A stretch of 22,200 nucleotides of DNA from contig JBOIEQ010000064.1 of NCBI GenBank assembly GCA_050741255.1, positions 1-22,200 of the forward strand, written 5' to 3'. The notes beneath the pieces are model-generated. The model was not told the origin of the DNA, made no database searches, and saw only the letters and a program-made list of their open reading frames with translations. Source of the DNA: CAZXNF01 sp050741255. GTDB taxonomy: Bacteria; Pseudomonadota; Gammaproteobacteria; Burkholderiales; SG8-41. Position numbers and translations under genes: made by a program. Shown here in pieces: positions 1-7,604 of the stretch. Each line of letters starts with the position of its first letter. The first letter of the stretch is position 1.

Positions 1-185
1 GGCGCGGGCGGCGCGGTCACAACAGGCACGGCGCTCACGGGCGGCGCCACAGCAATCGTCTCGGCCGGCTTCAGCGCGATGCCCTCCGTCACGACCGGCG
101 CGGTTGCCGACGTGGGCATGTTCGCGTCGCCGGCGCAACCCGCCGCCAATGCGCAGAAGAAAAGACCCAGAGTTCGTGGAATCAT
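1..185 (-). CDS. Putative lipoprotein, N-terminal part (runs off the left edge)
   Basis: An open reading frame begins with ATG at 185 on the minus strand and stays open to base 1. It starts with a short basic and hydrophobic stretch and reaches a lipobox-like LAAGC with the cysteine at about residue 17, which suggests signal peptidase II processing and lipid anchoring. After the cysteine the sequence is rich in Ala, Pro, Val and Thr, as in the flexible spacer of many outer-membrane or periplasmic lipoproteins. About 61 residues are visible and no functional domain is reached, so the role is unknown. It is divergent from the cupin gene, with about 175 bases between them. The reading frame, start and lipobox are seen directly. 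The lipoprotein call is inferred from the motif; the -3 residue is Ala rather than the more usual Leu. Confidence 0.6.
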   Translation of the reverse strand, partial: MIPRTLGLFFCALAAGCAGDANMPTSATAPVVTEGIALKPAETIAVAPPVSAVPVVTAPPA

Positions 186-360
186 GTTCGCCGTAAGTCG
201 CAATGGAATGATCGAATGGTAGGAACAACGCCGCCGGCCGTCTGTAGGATGACGCCGGCACGCCGGGCGCGCCGTAATATACTCGGCACCCCGGCGCGCG
301 GGTGCGCCCCGGCTCGATTCCCCGTCCGTTGCACAGTCCTGAGGGAGGTTGGTCCGCATC

Positions 361-837
361 ATGAAAAAATTCCGCCGCGTCGTCACCGGGTTCAACAAGG
401 CAGGCAAGAGCTGCATCAAATGGGACAGCGAGATCGAGCCCAGGAACCTGCGGCCGGGCTTCGACAACATTCCGCTGTGGGCGACGAAGGAACTGCCCGC
501 CGAGGTGGCGACCGATGATCCGAACAACTGGGAACTCGGCACCAGCCTCGCCAACGGCTCCGTATTCCGTTTCGGCCGCTATGCGCCCGGCAACGTCGCG
601 CGCTGGCACGCCACCGACTCGGTCGACTACGCGATCTGCATGGCCGGCGAAATGATCATGGAACTCGAAGAGGGCTCGGTGCACCTGAAACCCGGCGACG
701 TCGTCATCCAGCTCGGCACGAACCACAACTGGCGCAACCCCGGCAAGGAAGACTGCATCATGGCCTACGTGCTGGTCGCCACCAAGGGCGCGAAGACCAC
801 CGGCTGGACGGAACACAACAAGGCGCCGGAGCACTAG
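361..837 (+). CDS. Cupin domain-containing protein
   Basis: A protein of 158 residues with a single cupin barrel in its C-terminal half. Cupin motif 1 is around WHATDSVDYAICMAGEMIMEL and motif 2 around GDVVIQLGTNHNWRNPG. Motif 1 is degenerate: it has one clear His where the classic form has HxH, so metal binding may be incomplete. Small cupins of this type are often oxygenases, isomerases or ligand-binding accessory proteins in catabolic clusters; the substrate cannot be read here. ATG at 361 is preferred to the TTG at 349, because the purine-rich GAGGGAGG at 341-348 abuts the TTG with no spacing. The spacing to 361 is nevertheless long, about 12 bases. A possible -10 element, TATACT, lies at 278-283. 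The cupin fold is fairly certain; the function is not. Confidence 0.8.
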   Translation: MKKFRRVVTGFNKAGKSCIKWDSEIEPRNLRPGFDNIPLWATKELPAEVATDDPNNWELGTSLANGSVFRFGRYAPGNVARWHATDSVDYAICMAGEMIMELEEGSVHLKPGDVVIQLGTNHNWRNPGKEDCIMAYVLVATKGAKTTGWTEHNKAPEH

Positions 838-864
838 GGGCGATCGCTAAAACACGCGCGGGTA

Positions 865-1209
865 TCAGCCGGGAGGCAAGATACATTCAAGCGCCCCGAT
901 CAAAGTCGGCGTACCCGCGCGCGCAGCCTTGTACAGCAAAGCCTGGTCGATGCGGCCATACTCGTGCGCCAGCAGATTGCGCTGGCCGATCAATACGCGC
1001 CAGGCAATTTCCGGATGCGCCGTCTGCAACGCTGGGCTCACGCGACGCGCGGCTTCACCGATCAACTCGAGCGTACGCTCCAGCGCACGTACGCGCACCC
1101 GGTCGTGCGCATACGCCTCGAAGCTGAGATCGCCGACGATCGCCTGAGACTCCCGCGCAGCGGCGAGCATGTCCCACAGATAAGCGGCATCACGCTCGTC
1201 AGGCCGCAT
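865..1209 (-). CDS. hepT: HepT-like HEPN-domain ribonuclease toxin (DUF86)
   Basis: A 114-residue, mostly helical protein. It carries the HEPN toxin signature R-x4-H-x-Y as RNLLAHEY, with R77, H82 and Y84. In HepT proteins these residues form the RNase site, and the tyrosine is the one AMPylated by the partner MntA. Its ATG overlaps the last 11 bases of the upstream nucleotidyltransferase gene, so the two are translationally coupled in the order antitoxin then toxin. This matches HEPN-MNT (type VII) toxin-antitoxin modules. All signature residues are intact, so the toxin is probably active. The motif and overlap are seen directly; the toxin role comes from the family. Confidence 0.85.
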   Translation of the reverse strand: MRPDERDAAYLWDMLAAARESQAIVGDLSFEAYAHDRVRVRALERTLELIGEAARRVSPALQTAHPEIAWRVLIGQRNLLAHEYGRIDQALLYKAARAGTPTLIGALECILPPG

Positions 1210-1957
1210 ACAGCGTCTTGAGTTCCGGCTCGATCGCCCGGCGGCGGTATGGGTTGTCGAGAATCTCGGGGGTCGTCACGTCGACCCTGCGCCCGCCGAA
1301 AAGCCCGCTCAATGCGGTTTGCAACGCCGGCAGGTCGAACAGCGACGTGCGGCTCCCGGGATCGAACTCCACCATCACGTCCACGTCGCTGTCCGGCGTC
1401 AGTTCGCCACGGGCGGCCGATCCGAACAGGCTCAGCTTGCGCACACCGTAATCACGACACAGTGCCGCCAGCCGATCCGGCGAAATACGCAGTTTCGCGG
1501 CGCGCACCGGCGCGTAAGCCGCGGATGGCGAATGGACCGTATGCGCCGGGGGACTAACGGGAGCCGACGCGTAAACCTCCCCCGCATTGGCCCCGGCGGT
1601 ACGCGTCGCGGGATCGATCATCTTGCTGGCGATGCCGCGCAACTCCGCGAAGATCGGTGAGTCCCGGTTGGCCTGATAGTGCTTTTGTGTACCTACCCGC
1701 CTCACGGTAATGAGTCCGCTGTGTTCGAGACGCGCGAGTTCCCGCTGCACGGAGCCGGAACCTGCGCCAAGGAGGCCGATCACCTCCGTGGCATAGAAGC
1801 TCCGCTCCGGCTGGCCGAACAGCAGGGCGAGCACGCGTTGCTGCGTGCCGGAGAACAGTGCATCCGCGAGAGTGAGACTTGGCGCCGGCGCGGGGTTCGA
1901 GGGCCGGAAGCCAGCCGTTCGCCTGGGTGGAACCGGGGCTGTGACTTTAATTCCCAT
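1199..1957 (-). CDS. mntA: MntA-like nucleotidyltransferase antitoxin fused to an N-terminal HTH domain
   Basis: From ATG 1957 the protein has 252 residues. Residues about 28-112 form a winged-helix DNA-binding domain of ArsR-like character (LADALFSGTQQRVLALLFGQ, then a recognition region ending in GTQKHYQAN). Residues about 113-157 are a Pro/Ala-rich linker. Residues about 158-252 are a minimal nucleotidyltransferase with GS-x10-DxD (G179-S180, D191, D193) and a third acidic position near D226. MntA enzymes neutralise HepT by AMPylating its tyrosine, and the HTH suggests the same protein also represses the operon. The frame is open further upstream to a TTG at 1993, but that TTG coincides with a good -35 element. 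ATG 1957 sits directly after a -10 box and is the better start. The catalytic residues look intact. Confidence 0.82.
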   Translation of the reverse strand: MGIKVTAPVPPRRTAGFRPSNPAPAPSLTLADALFSGTQQRVLALLFGQPERSFYATEVIGLLGAGSGSVQRELARLEHSGLITVRRVGTQKHYQANRDSPIFAELRGIASKMIDPATRTAGANAGEVYASAPVSPPAHTVHSPSAAYAPVRAAKLRISPDRLAALCRDYGVRKLSLFGSAARGELTPDSDVDVMVEFDPGSRTSLFDLPALQTALSGLFGGRRVDVTTPEILDNPYRRRAIEPELKTLYAA

Positions 1958-1958
1958 T

Positions 1959-1993
1959 TTGGGTATATTAATACCCAATAAAGGTTTATTCAA
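1959..1993 (-). promoter_or_regulatory. Promoter with overlapping palindromic operator for the mntA-hepT operon
   Basis: On the minus strand TTGAAT (1993-1988) and TAATAT (1970-1965) are separated by 17 bases, a good sigma-70 match. A perfect 8-4-8 inverted repeat, TTGGGTATATTAATACCCAA on the plus strand (1959-1978), covers the -10 box. This is the geometry of a repressor site, and the HTH on the downstream antitoxin is the obvious ligand. The expected transcription start falls within a base or two of ATG 1957, so the mRNA may be leaderless. The elements are seen directly; autoregulation is inferred. Confidence 0.6.
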
Positions 1994-2178
1994 GCAGGTG
2001 AGTCGATTACGCGACCCTTATCGACCCGCCGGCGCCGTCTCCGCCTGCACCTTGCGGATGGTGTCGACGTGACCTGCTCGTAAGCACGCACAAACTCGGG
2101 GCTGCGCTCGCTCGTCCCGTTTTCGTGGGACGACCGCAACAGCCCGTCCGGGCGACGCCTTACCGCATCCCGGCCGAT

Positions 2179-3162
2179 CTACTCCGACTGGATATTCGCT
2201 TCCCGGATTACCTTCGCGTAGCGCTCCACCTCGCGCCTGAACTGCGCGCCCAGTTCCTCCGGCGTGCTGCCCACCGGATCCGCGCCCTCCCTGGCCATGA
2301 ACTCCAGCAGGTCCGGCGCTTTCAGCGCCTTCAGGGCCTCCGCGTTCATCCGCGCGATGACTTCCTTCGGCGTGCCTGCCGGAAAGAACAGCCCGTACCA
2401 GTTGTCCGCTTCGAAGCCCGGATAGATCGAGGTCATCGTCGGCAGATCGGGGAAGGCGCTCGACGGCTTGGCGGTGGTGACCGCCAGCGCCCGCACCCGG
2501 CCCGACTTGATGTGCGGCTGCGCGGCCAGCGACGTGGAGAACACGAAATCCACCTCGCCGCCCACCACCGCCGTCATCGCCGGTCCGCTGCCCTTGTAGG
2601 GGATGTGCACCAGTTGCGCCCCCGTCATCTGCTTCAGCATCTCCAGCGCCAGATGGCTCGTCGAGCCGCTGCTGTTGGAGGCCGCGTTGATCTTGCTGTT
2701 CGGCCGCCGGGTCAGCGCGACCAGTTCCTTCACGGACTTCGCGGGCACGCTCGGATGAACCACCAGCACCAGAGGCAGCGATGAAATCCAGCTCACCGGC
2801 GCGAGATCCTTGACCGGATCGAATGTGAGCCGCTTCGCATACAGCGTGGTGTTGACGGACAGCGACGCCGAGACGAACAACAGCGTGTAGCCGTCCGGCG
2901 CCGCCCTGGCGACGGCTTCCACGCCAATCAGGCCATTGGCGCTCGCCCGGTTGTCCACCACGAAGGTCTGCTGTGTGCCCGCGTAGAACTGCTTGGCCAG
3001 CAGGCGGGCCTGGATGTCGGTGCCGCCGCCCGCGGCGAACGGCACGATGATGCGCACCGGTTTCGCGGGCCAGGTCTGCGCCCAGCCCGACGGCGCAACC
3101 AGCAACGCGGCAACCGCCGCGATCGTTCCCCCAGTCAACACCAACGCTGCCGTCCGCTGCAT
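2179..3162 (-). CDS. Bug/TctC-family periplasmic solute-binding receptor
   Basis: A protein of 327 residues with a signal peptide ending near WAQ, followed by the family's opening block TWPAKPVRIIVPFAAGGGTD, which contributes to carboxylate ligand binding. Further Bug hallmarks are VDNRASANG, AAPDGYTLL, HPSVPAKSVKELVAL and HIPYKGSGPAMTAVVGGEVDF. Bug receptors bind small carboxylates, amino acids or vitamins in the periplasm and may pass them to a TctAB permease; none is present here. ATG 3162 is chosen because AGGAGG (3175-3170 on the minus strand) lies 7 bases upstream, whereas the in-frame GTG at 3168 is too close to it. The ligand cannot be read from the sequence. This is the first of four Bug genes in the window. 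Confidence 0.93.
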   Translation of the reverse strand: MQRTAALVLTGGTIAAVAALLVAPSGWAQTWPAKPVRIIVPFAAGGGTDIQARLLAKQFYAGTQQTFVVDNRASANGLIGVEAVARAAPDGYTLLFVSASLSVNTTLYAKRLTFDPVKDLAPVSWISSLPLVLVVHPSVPAKSVKELVALTRRPNSKINAASNSSGSTSHLALEMLKQMTGAQLVHIPYKGSGPAMTAVVGGEVDFVFSTSLAAQPHIKSGRVRALAVTTAKPSSAFPDLPTMTSIYPGFEADNWYGLFFPAGTPKEVIARMNAEALKALKAPDLLEFMAREGADPVGSTPEELGAQFRREVERYAKVIREANIQSE

Positions 3163-3516
3163 GTCCACCCCTCCTGATTTTACTGCTTAATGGTTGGAAA
3201 CCAGTTTACTCCCGCCCCCGCGGTTACATCGCGTTACAGAACAGCCCGCCCGGCGCGTTAACCCGCGCGCTACCGCGCCGTTACTCGGGTATGCGCGCGC
3301 GTTCACATTCGGGATGGAAGTTCGGCGTGTCCTTGATGGCCATCAACGTGCTGCTGGGCATGGCGCCCGCCGGCGTGGGCGGAACGCCGCTGCTCAAAAG
3401 CGGATTGCGGATGGTGACCGCACTGGTGAACCATGCCCCTCGCACCGTTGCCCCGAGGCACCTGCCGATGGTGCAGATCGGGGTGCGGGGCTGAGCGGGA
3501 GGGCTTCCCCGCCGCT
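3163..3516. other. Intergenic stretch without a convincing gene
   Basis: About 350 bases lie between the Bug receptor start and the amidase stop. Short open frames exist on both strands (3291-3494 plus, 3281-3550 minus), but neither has a recognisable motif or a good ribosome site. The first part, 3163-3290, holds the Shine-Dalgarno and presumably the promoter of the receptor. The rest may be decayed coding sequence, but no family could be identified. Confidence 0.4.
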
Positions 3517-4269
3517 TCATCCGCCCCGGTTCCGCCGTCCCACGAGGCACACCAGCATCGCCCGGTCCGTTGACGTCAGCAACGTCGCATCGCCGTCCGG
3601 CGCGAAGTGCAGCTTGAACGCCGACACCGCGGCCGGCAGGTCCGATACGTCGTAGCCAAAGGCGGCCAACAGCACCGCGTCGCCCTCACCCGCGGGCGCC
3701 TGCGCATGCGGCGGATCGCACCAGAGTCCGAAGCCCTGCGCCGCCAGTGGACGCCACGGAAAATGGCGCCCGGGATCGACCTTGCGCCGCGGCGCCACGT
3801 CGCTGTGGCCGAGGAAATTCGCGTCCGGGATGCCGTGGCGCGCCTTCAAGTCCGCCAGCAGCGCCAGCAACTGCGCGATCTGCGCGTCGGCGTAGGGCTC
3901 GTCGCCGCTGTTGTCGAGTTCGATGCCGATCGACGCGGAATTGAGGTCCCGGTTGCCGCCCCAGTACGACTCACCCGCGTGCCAGGCGCGCTGCGTCTCG
4001 TCCACCAGGTAATAGATTTTGCCGTCGCGGCCGATCAGGTAATGCACGCTGACGCCGCTGAAGCGGCTCGTCAGCGTGCGCAGCGCGGGATCGACAGTCT
4101 CGTTCGACGTGTAGTGCAGAATGACGTAATTGGGGCGCCGCTCGTTGTAGTTGGGCGACGGGCGCTGTTCGACGGCGAGGCCGGTGCGCGGCGGCAGGGG
4201 CGTGCAGGCGGCAAGCCCCAGCGCAAGCGCCGCTACAGTGGCACATTTCGAACAGGAAATCCGATTCAT
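3517..4269 (-). CDS. amiD: Lipoprotein N-acetylmuramoyl-L-alanine amidase, AmiD/AmpD type (Amidase_2)
   Basis: A 250-residue protein with a lipoprotein signal ending in LAAC (C22), so it is probably anchored in the outer membrane facing the periplasm. The Amidase_2 domain spans about residues 40-180. The three zinc ligands of the AmpD fold are visible: H52 in VILHYTSN, H155 in FLGHSDVAP and D165 in RRKVDPG. The conserved IGIELDN block is present at about 114-120. The enzyme cleaves the bond between MurNAc and L-Ala in peptidoglycan or anhydro-muropeptides during wall turnover. The C-terminal part (about 195-240) resembles the small helical wall-binding extension of AmiD. It lies just downstream of the LysR gene on the same strand, with about 78 bases between. 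Confidence 0.9.
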   Translation of the reverse strand: MNRISCSKCATVAALALGLAACTPLPPRTGLAVEQRPSPNYNERRPNYVILHYTSNETVDPALRTLTSRFSGVSVHYLIGRDGKIYYLVDETQRAWHAGESYWGGNRDLNSASIGIELDNSGDEPYADAQIAQLLALLADLKARHGIPDANFLGHSDVAPRRKVDPGRHFPWRPLAAQGFGLWCDPPHAQAPAGEGDAVLLAAFGYDVSDLPAAVSAFKLHFAPDGDATLLTSTDRAMLVCLVGRRNRGG

Positions 4270-4347
4270 GCGGTAGTTTACGTTGCACCCACACCACGCT
4301 CGGGTCAGGACCGCAGCACGCCATGCGCGCGGCGCCGTGCGCTTTAC

Positions 4348-5220
4348 CTATCGCTTCCAGTCCTGGTGGCTGCTGGCCATGACCGAACCCAGAAAGTTGT
4401 CGAGTACCGCACTCCGGTCGGCCTTGCGCCAGGCGACGACGATGCGGGCCTTGTCCTTCACGTCCGTGAACTCGCAATACCTGACGCCCTCCACGCCAAG
4501 TCGCTTGATCGATTCGGTGACAATCGCTACCCCCATGCCGGCAGCGACCAGACCGACGACCGTTTGGATATCGGTCGCCGCCTGCACCACGCGCGGGTGG
4601 AATCCGGCGCGTTCGCAGATCGACATCAGGAAGGCGTAGATGCTCGGCGCGGGTCGGCGATTGGCCGTCACAAACGGTTCGTTTTTCAGCTCGCGGATCG
4701 ACAATGCCTTGCGTTTTGCGAATCGATGCCCACTGGGCACCGCTACCAGCAGGCGTTCGTCGAGGACCTGCCGCGAGGCGATGTCTTCATCCTCGAAGAA
4801 CGGACGCATGAACGCAACATCGACCCGTTCGTTCCGCAGCGCGTCGATCAGTGGCCGGTTCTGCAATTCCACCAGTTCCACCTCGACGCCGGGAAATGCG
4901 GCCCGGTAGTCGCGCAGCAGGCGGGGGAAGAAGTGAAACGCAACCGTGCCGATGAAACCGATCACGAGGCGCCCGACTTCGCCGCGGCTCGCGCGCTGGC
5001 TCGCGCGCGTCAGTTCGTCGAGATCGCCGAGCAGGCGCTTCGCTCTCTCCAGGAAAACCGCCCCGGCTTCCGTGACCTGAACGGCCCGGGTGGTGCGGTG
5101 GAACAGCGCAACCTGTAGATCATCTTCCACCCGCCTGATCTGCTTCGTCAGCGCGGGCTGCGCGATATGCAGGCGCGCCGCCGCACGCGTGAAGCTCAAC
5201 TCCTCGGCCACGGCGATCAC
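4348..5220 (-). CDS. LysR-family transcriptional regulator (start codon abnormal)
   Basis: A typical LysR protein. The N-terminal winged HTH reads AVAEELSFTRAAARLHIAQP and continues through ALTKQIRRVEDDLQVALFHR. The periplasmic-binding-like effector domain follows from about residue 80 to the C-terminus. The first usable start is GTG at 5220, which gives 290 residues but trims the beginning of helix 1. Directly upstream, in frame, the family-typical DLRQLRY is encoded at 5241-5221. It is preceded by ATA (5244-5242) where ATG is expected, and then by an in-frame TAA. The native start is therefore either the GTG or a rare AUA codon. The gene is divergent from the M24 hydrolase and its Bug partner, which it probably controls in response to their substrate. 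Confidence 0.88.
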   Translation of the reverse strand: MIAVAEELSFTRAAARLHIAQPALTKQIRRVEDDLQVALFHRTTRAVQVTEAGAVFLERAKRLLGDLDELTRASQRASRGEVGRLVIGFIGTVAFHFFPRLLRDYRAAFPGVEVELVELQNRPLIDALRNERVDVAFMRPFFEDEDIASRQVLDERLLVAVPSGHRFAKRKALSIRELKNEPFVTANRRPAPSIYAFLMSICERAGFHPRVVQAATDIQTVVGLVAAGMGVAIVTESIKRLGVEGVRYCEFTDVKDKARIVVAWRKADRSAVLDNFLGSVMASSHQDWKR

Positions 5221-5243
5221 ATAGCGGAGCTGGCGGAGATCTA

Positions 5244-5311
5244 TTTATTCATTTTTAGGAATCAATAAAGCACAAATTATATATTGGACGCTCACCATCG
5301 ACGGGTATTTA
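5244..5311 (+). promoter_or_regulatory. Divergent control region between lysR and the M24 hydrolase gene
   Basis: This AT-rich stretch stands out in GC-rich surroundings. An interrupted inverted repeat, TTTATT (5244-5249) and AATAAA (5264-5269), contains T-N11-A spacings typical of LysR boxes and overlaps the start of lysR, which fits autoregulation. A possible sigma-70 promoter for the hydrolase is TTGGAC (5284-5289), 16 bases, then TATTTA (5306-5311). The sequences are seen; their roles are inferred. Confidence 0.4.
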
Positions 5312-5392
5312 CTGGTTGCTGCAATGCAAAAGCAGCGGGCTTTCCGCGCTTCTGCCGTACGCACCGATTCAGTGCCTTCCAAGGAGAGATGA

Positions 5393-6559
5393 ATGCAATT
5401 CAAAACCAAAATTCACAACGAGCCCCGCCTGCTGGCGATGATGGAAAAGAAAAACATCGACCTCATCATCGTGCGCGGCGTCGAAAACTCCAAGTATTTC
5501 AGCGGGTTCTTCCACAACGGCGGGAACCTCGGCTACCGGCCGTTTACCGCCTTCATCTTCCGCGACCCGTCGAAAGCCGCCTGCATGATCGTCCCAGCGG
5601 TCGACCTGCACCTGGCCATGGAACGCTCCTGGATCAAGGACGTGCGGGCCTACGTGATGTCCGAGCTCAAGACCGACGTCGACACCTATTTCTACCCGGA
5701 CTTCTTCACGGCCGTGAAGACGATGCTGCTGGAGCGGAACGTGAAGGGCCTCACGGTGGGCACCGAAGGCGACACGCTGCCCGCGGGCTTCAAGCGGCAG
5801 ATGGATACGCTGCTCGAAGGGCTCGGCTGCAAGGTGGTGGACGCCTCCGCCGACTTCGAACTGGTGCGCATGGTCAAGACACCCGCCGAAATCGACTGCC
5901 TGCGGCGCGCGACGCACATCACCGTCAAGGCGCACGAAAGCCTGCGCGCCGCGATCAAGATCGGCGGCACCGATGCGGACCTGTTCCGCGCGGCCGGCGC
6001 CCGTATGCTCAACGAAGGCGCGCACGGCATTAAGACCATCAACATCGCCTGCGGTCCCGGCACCAGCTTCGCCGCGCACAACCTGTTCCCAACAGGGCAC
6101 GTCATGCAACACGGCGACTTCGTCCGCTGCGACATGGGCGCGCTGGTGTTCGGCTACCCGGCCGATTTCGTGCGCTGCTATTTCATCGGCGAAGCGAGCG
6201 AGCGCCACCAGGACATCTGGCTACGGCTCAACGAAGTCCAGATGGAACTGGTGCACTGGATCAAGCCTGGCGTGACGGCCGGCGAAATCTTCGAGCGGGG
6301 CTACAACAACATCAGCAAGCATCTGGACGGCTTCCCCCGCGAGTTCATCGGCCACGGCATCGGCCATGCGACGCACGAGCAGCCCAAGATGAGCCGCTCG
6401 AGCAAGGTGGTAATCGAGCCGAACACGACGGTATGCTTAGAATTCAGCTACTACCACGACGGCGTCCGGCATCACACCGAGGACACCATGCTGATCCAGG
6501 AATCCGGCAACGAGTGGTGGACGAAGGACTGCCCCCGCGAGCTGATCGTGAGGGTCTGA
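5393..6559 (+). CDS. M24-family metallopeptidase (Xaa-Pro aminopeptidase-like)
   Basis: A 388-residue two-domain protein. The N-terminal creatinase/prolidase-type domain covers about 1-165 and the C-terminal pita-bread catalytic domain about 170-385. All five metal ligands of the M24 family are present: D247 (RCDMG), D258 (ADFVR), H321 (GHGIGH), E350 (CLEFSYY) and E363 (HTEDTM). The enzyme should be an active dinuclear-metal hydrolase of an N-terminal peptide bond or a related amide. AAGGAG at 5381-5386 is well spaced for ATG 5393. The next gene is a Bug receptor 30 bases downstream, and lysR is divergent upstream. This suggests an uptake-and-hydrolysis unit for one imported amide or dipeptide-like compound. 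The physiological substrate is unknown. Confidence 0.9.
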   Translation: MQFKTKIHNEPRLLAMMEKKNIDLIIVRGVENSKYFSGFFHNGGNLGYRPFTAFIFRDPSKAACMIVPAVDLHLAMERSWIKDVRAYVMSELKTDVDTYFYPDFFTAVKTMLLERNVKGLTVGTEGDTLPAGFKRQMDTLLEGLGCKVVDASADFELVRMVKTPAEIDCLRRATHITVKAHESLRAAIKIGGTDADLFRAAGARMLNEGAHGIKTINIACGPGTSFAAHNLFPTGHVMQHGDFVRCDMGALVFGYPADFVRCYFIGEASERHQDIWLRLNEVQMELVHWIKPGVTAGEIFERGYNNISKHLDGFPREFIGHGIGHATHEQPKMSRSSKVVIEPNTTVCLEFSYYHDGVRHHTEDTMLIQESGNEWWTKDCPRELIVRV

Positions 6560-6589
6560 ACAACGCTTCTTTCTTCGATGAGGGTGCCA

Positions 6590-7558
6590 ATGAACATGCG
6601 ATTACCGGCGGCGTGTTGTCTGTTGCTGTCCTTGGCCTGCGGGACCGCATTGGCGCAGGAATACCCCTCCCGGGCGGTACGCATCGTCGTGCCGTGGGCG
6701 GCGGGCGGCTCCACGGATTCCGTCTGCCGCATCGTGGCCCTCAAGCTCGGCGAGAACATGGGCCAGCAGTTCATTATCGACAACCGGGGCGGGGCCACCG
6801 GTACGATCGGCACCCTGCAGGTCGCCAAGTCGCCGGCGGACGGCTACACGCTGGTGTTCGGCACCAACAGCACGTTCGCCATTGCGCCCCACCTGATCAA
6901 GCTCCCCTACGATAACGACACCGCGCTCGCGCCGATCTCGCTGCTCGCGGTCAGCCCGCAGATCCTCACCGTGCATCCGTCGCTGCCGGTCAAAAGCGTG
7001 AAGGAGCTGATCGTCCTGGCGAAAGCCAAGCCCGAGATGCTTCTCTACTCGACGGCCGGGCCCGGCAGCACCAGTCACCTGGCGACCGAGCTGCTGATGT
7101 CGATGGCGGGCATCCGCATGACCCACATCCCCTACAAGGGCGGCAGCGGCCCCTCGGCCCAGGCGCTCATCGGCGGGGAAGTCAGCCTGTCGTTCGTCAA
7201 CGTCATCATCGCCCTCCCGTTCTCCAAGGCCGGGCGCCTGCGGCCGCTGGCCGCAAGCACGACGCGGCGCGCGCAAATGATGCCGGACCTGCCCACGCTC
7301 GAGGAAGCTGGACTCAAGGGGTACGAATCCTCGACGTCCTTCGCCGCCTTCGCCCCGGCGGGCACGCCCAAGGAAATCGTCGCCCGGCTCCACAAGGAAC
7401 TCGTGCGCGCGCTGACCGCGCCGGACGTGAAGGACAAACTGCTCGCCCAGGGGATCGATCCGATCGGCAGCACGCCGGAGGAATTTCTAGCCTACAGCAA
7501 GGTGGAAACGGCGAAATGGGGCAAGCTGATCAAGGAACGCGGCATCAAGTTCGAATAG
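6590..7558 (+). CDS. Bug/TctC-family periplasmic solute-binding receptor
   Basis: A 322-residue receptor with a signal peptide ending near ALAQ and the Bug core YPSRAVRIVVPWAAGGSTD. IDNRGGATGTIG, SPADGYTLVFGTNS, HPSLPVKSVKELIVLAKAKP and HIPYKGGSGPSAQALIGGEV follow. ATG 6590 has GAGGG at 6580-6584 at proper spacing; an in-frame ATG at 6578 would add four residues and has no such site. It probably forms an operon with the M24 peptidase and would deliver that enzyme's substrate or a precursor. No TctA or TctB membrane genes adjoin, which is usual for the many orphan Bug proteins of Burkholderiales. Confidence 0.93.
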   Translation: MNMRLPAACCLLLSLACGTALAQEYPSRAVRIVVPWAAGGSTDSVCRIVALKLGENMGQQFIIDNRGGATGTIGTLQVAKSPADGYTLVFGTNSTFAIAPHLIKLPYDNDTALAPISLLAVSPQILTVHPSLPVKSVKELIVLAKAKPEMLLYSTAGPGSTSHLATELLMSMAGIRMTHIPYKGGSGPSAQALIGGEVSLSFVNVIIALPFSKAGRLRPLAASTTRRAQMMPDLPTLEEAGLKGYESSTSFAAFAPAGTPKEIVARLHKELVRALTAPDVKDKLLAQGIDPIGSTPEEFLAYSKVETAKWGKLIKERGIKFE

Positions 7559-7604
7559 CGCCGCGGCGGCGGCTCTTCACCGCCATGCGACCTGCCGCAC
7601 GTCC

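Noticed and set aside
3281..3550. Small open frames on both strands in the gap between the Bug receptor and the amidase
   Set aside because: No motif, no convincing ribosome site and no family resemblance could be found, so no gene is claimed.
3607..5118. Plus-strand open frame of 503 codons across the amidase and lysR genes
   Set aside because: It spans two well-supported minus-strand genes and the gap between them, and its translation has no recognisable domain; a shadow frame.
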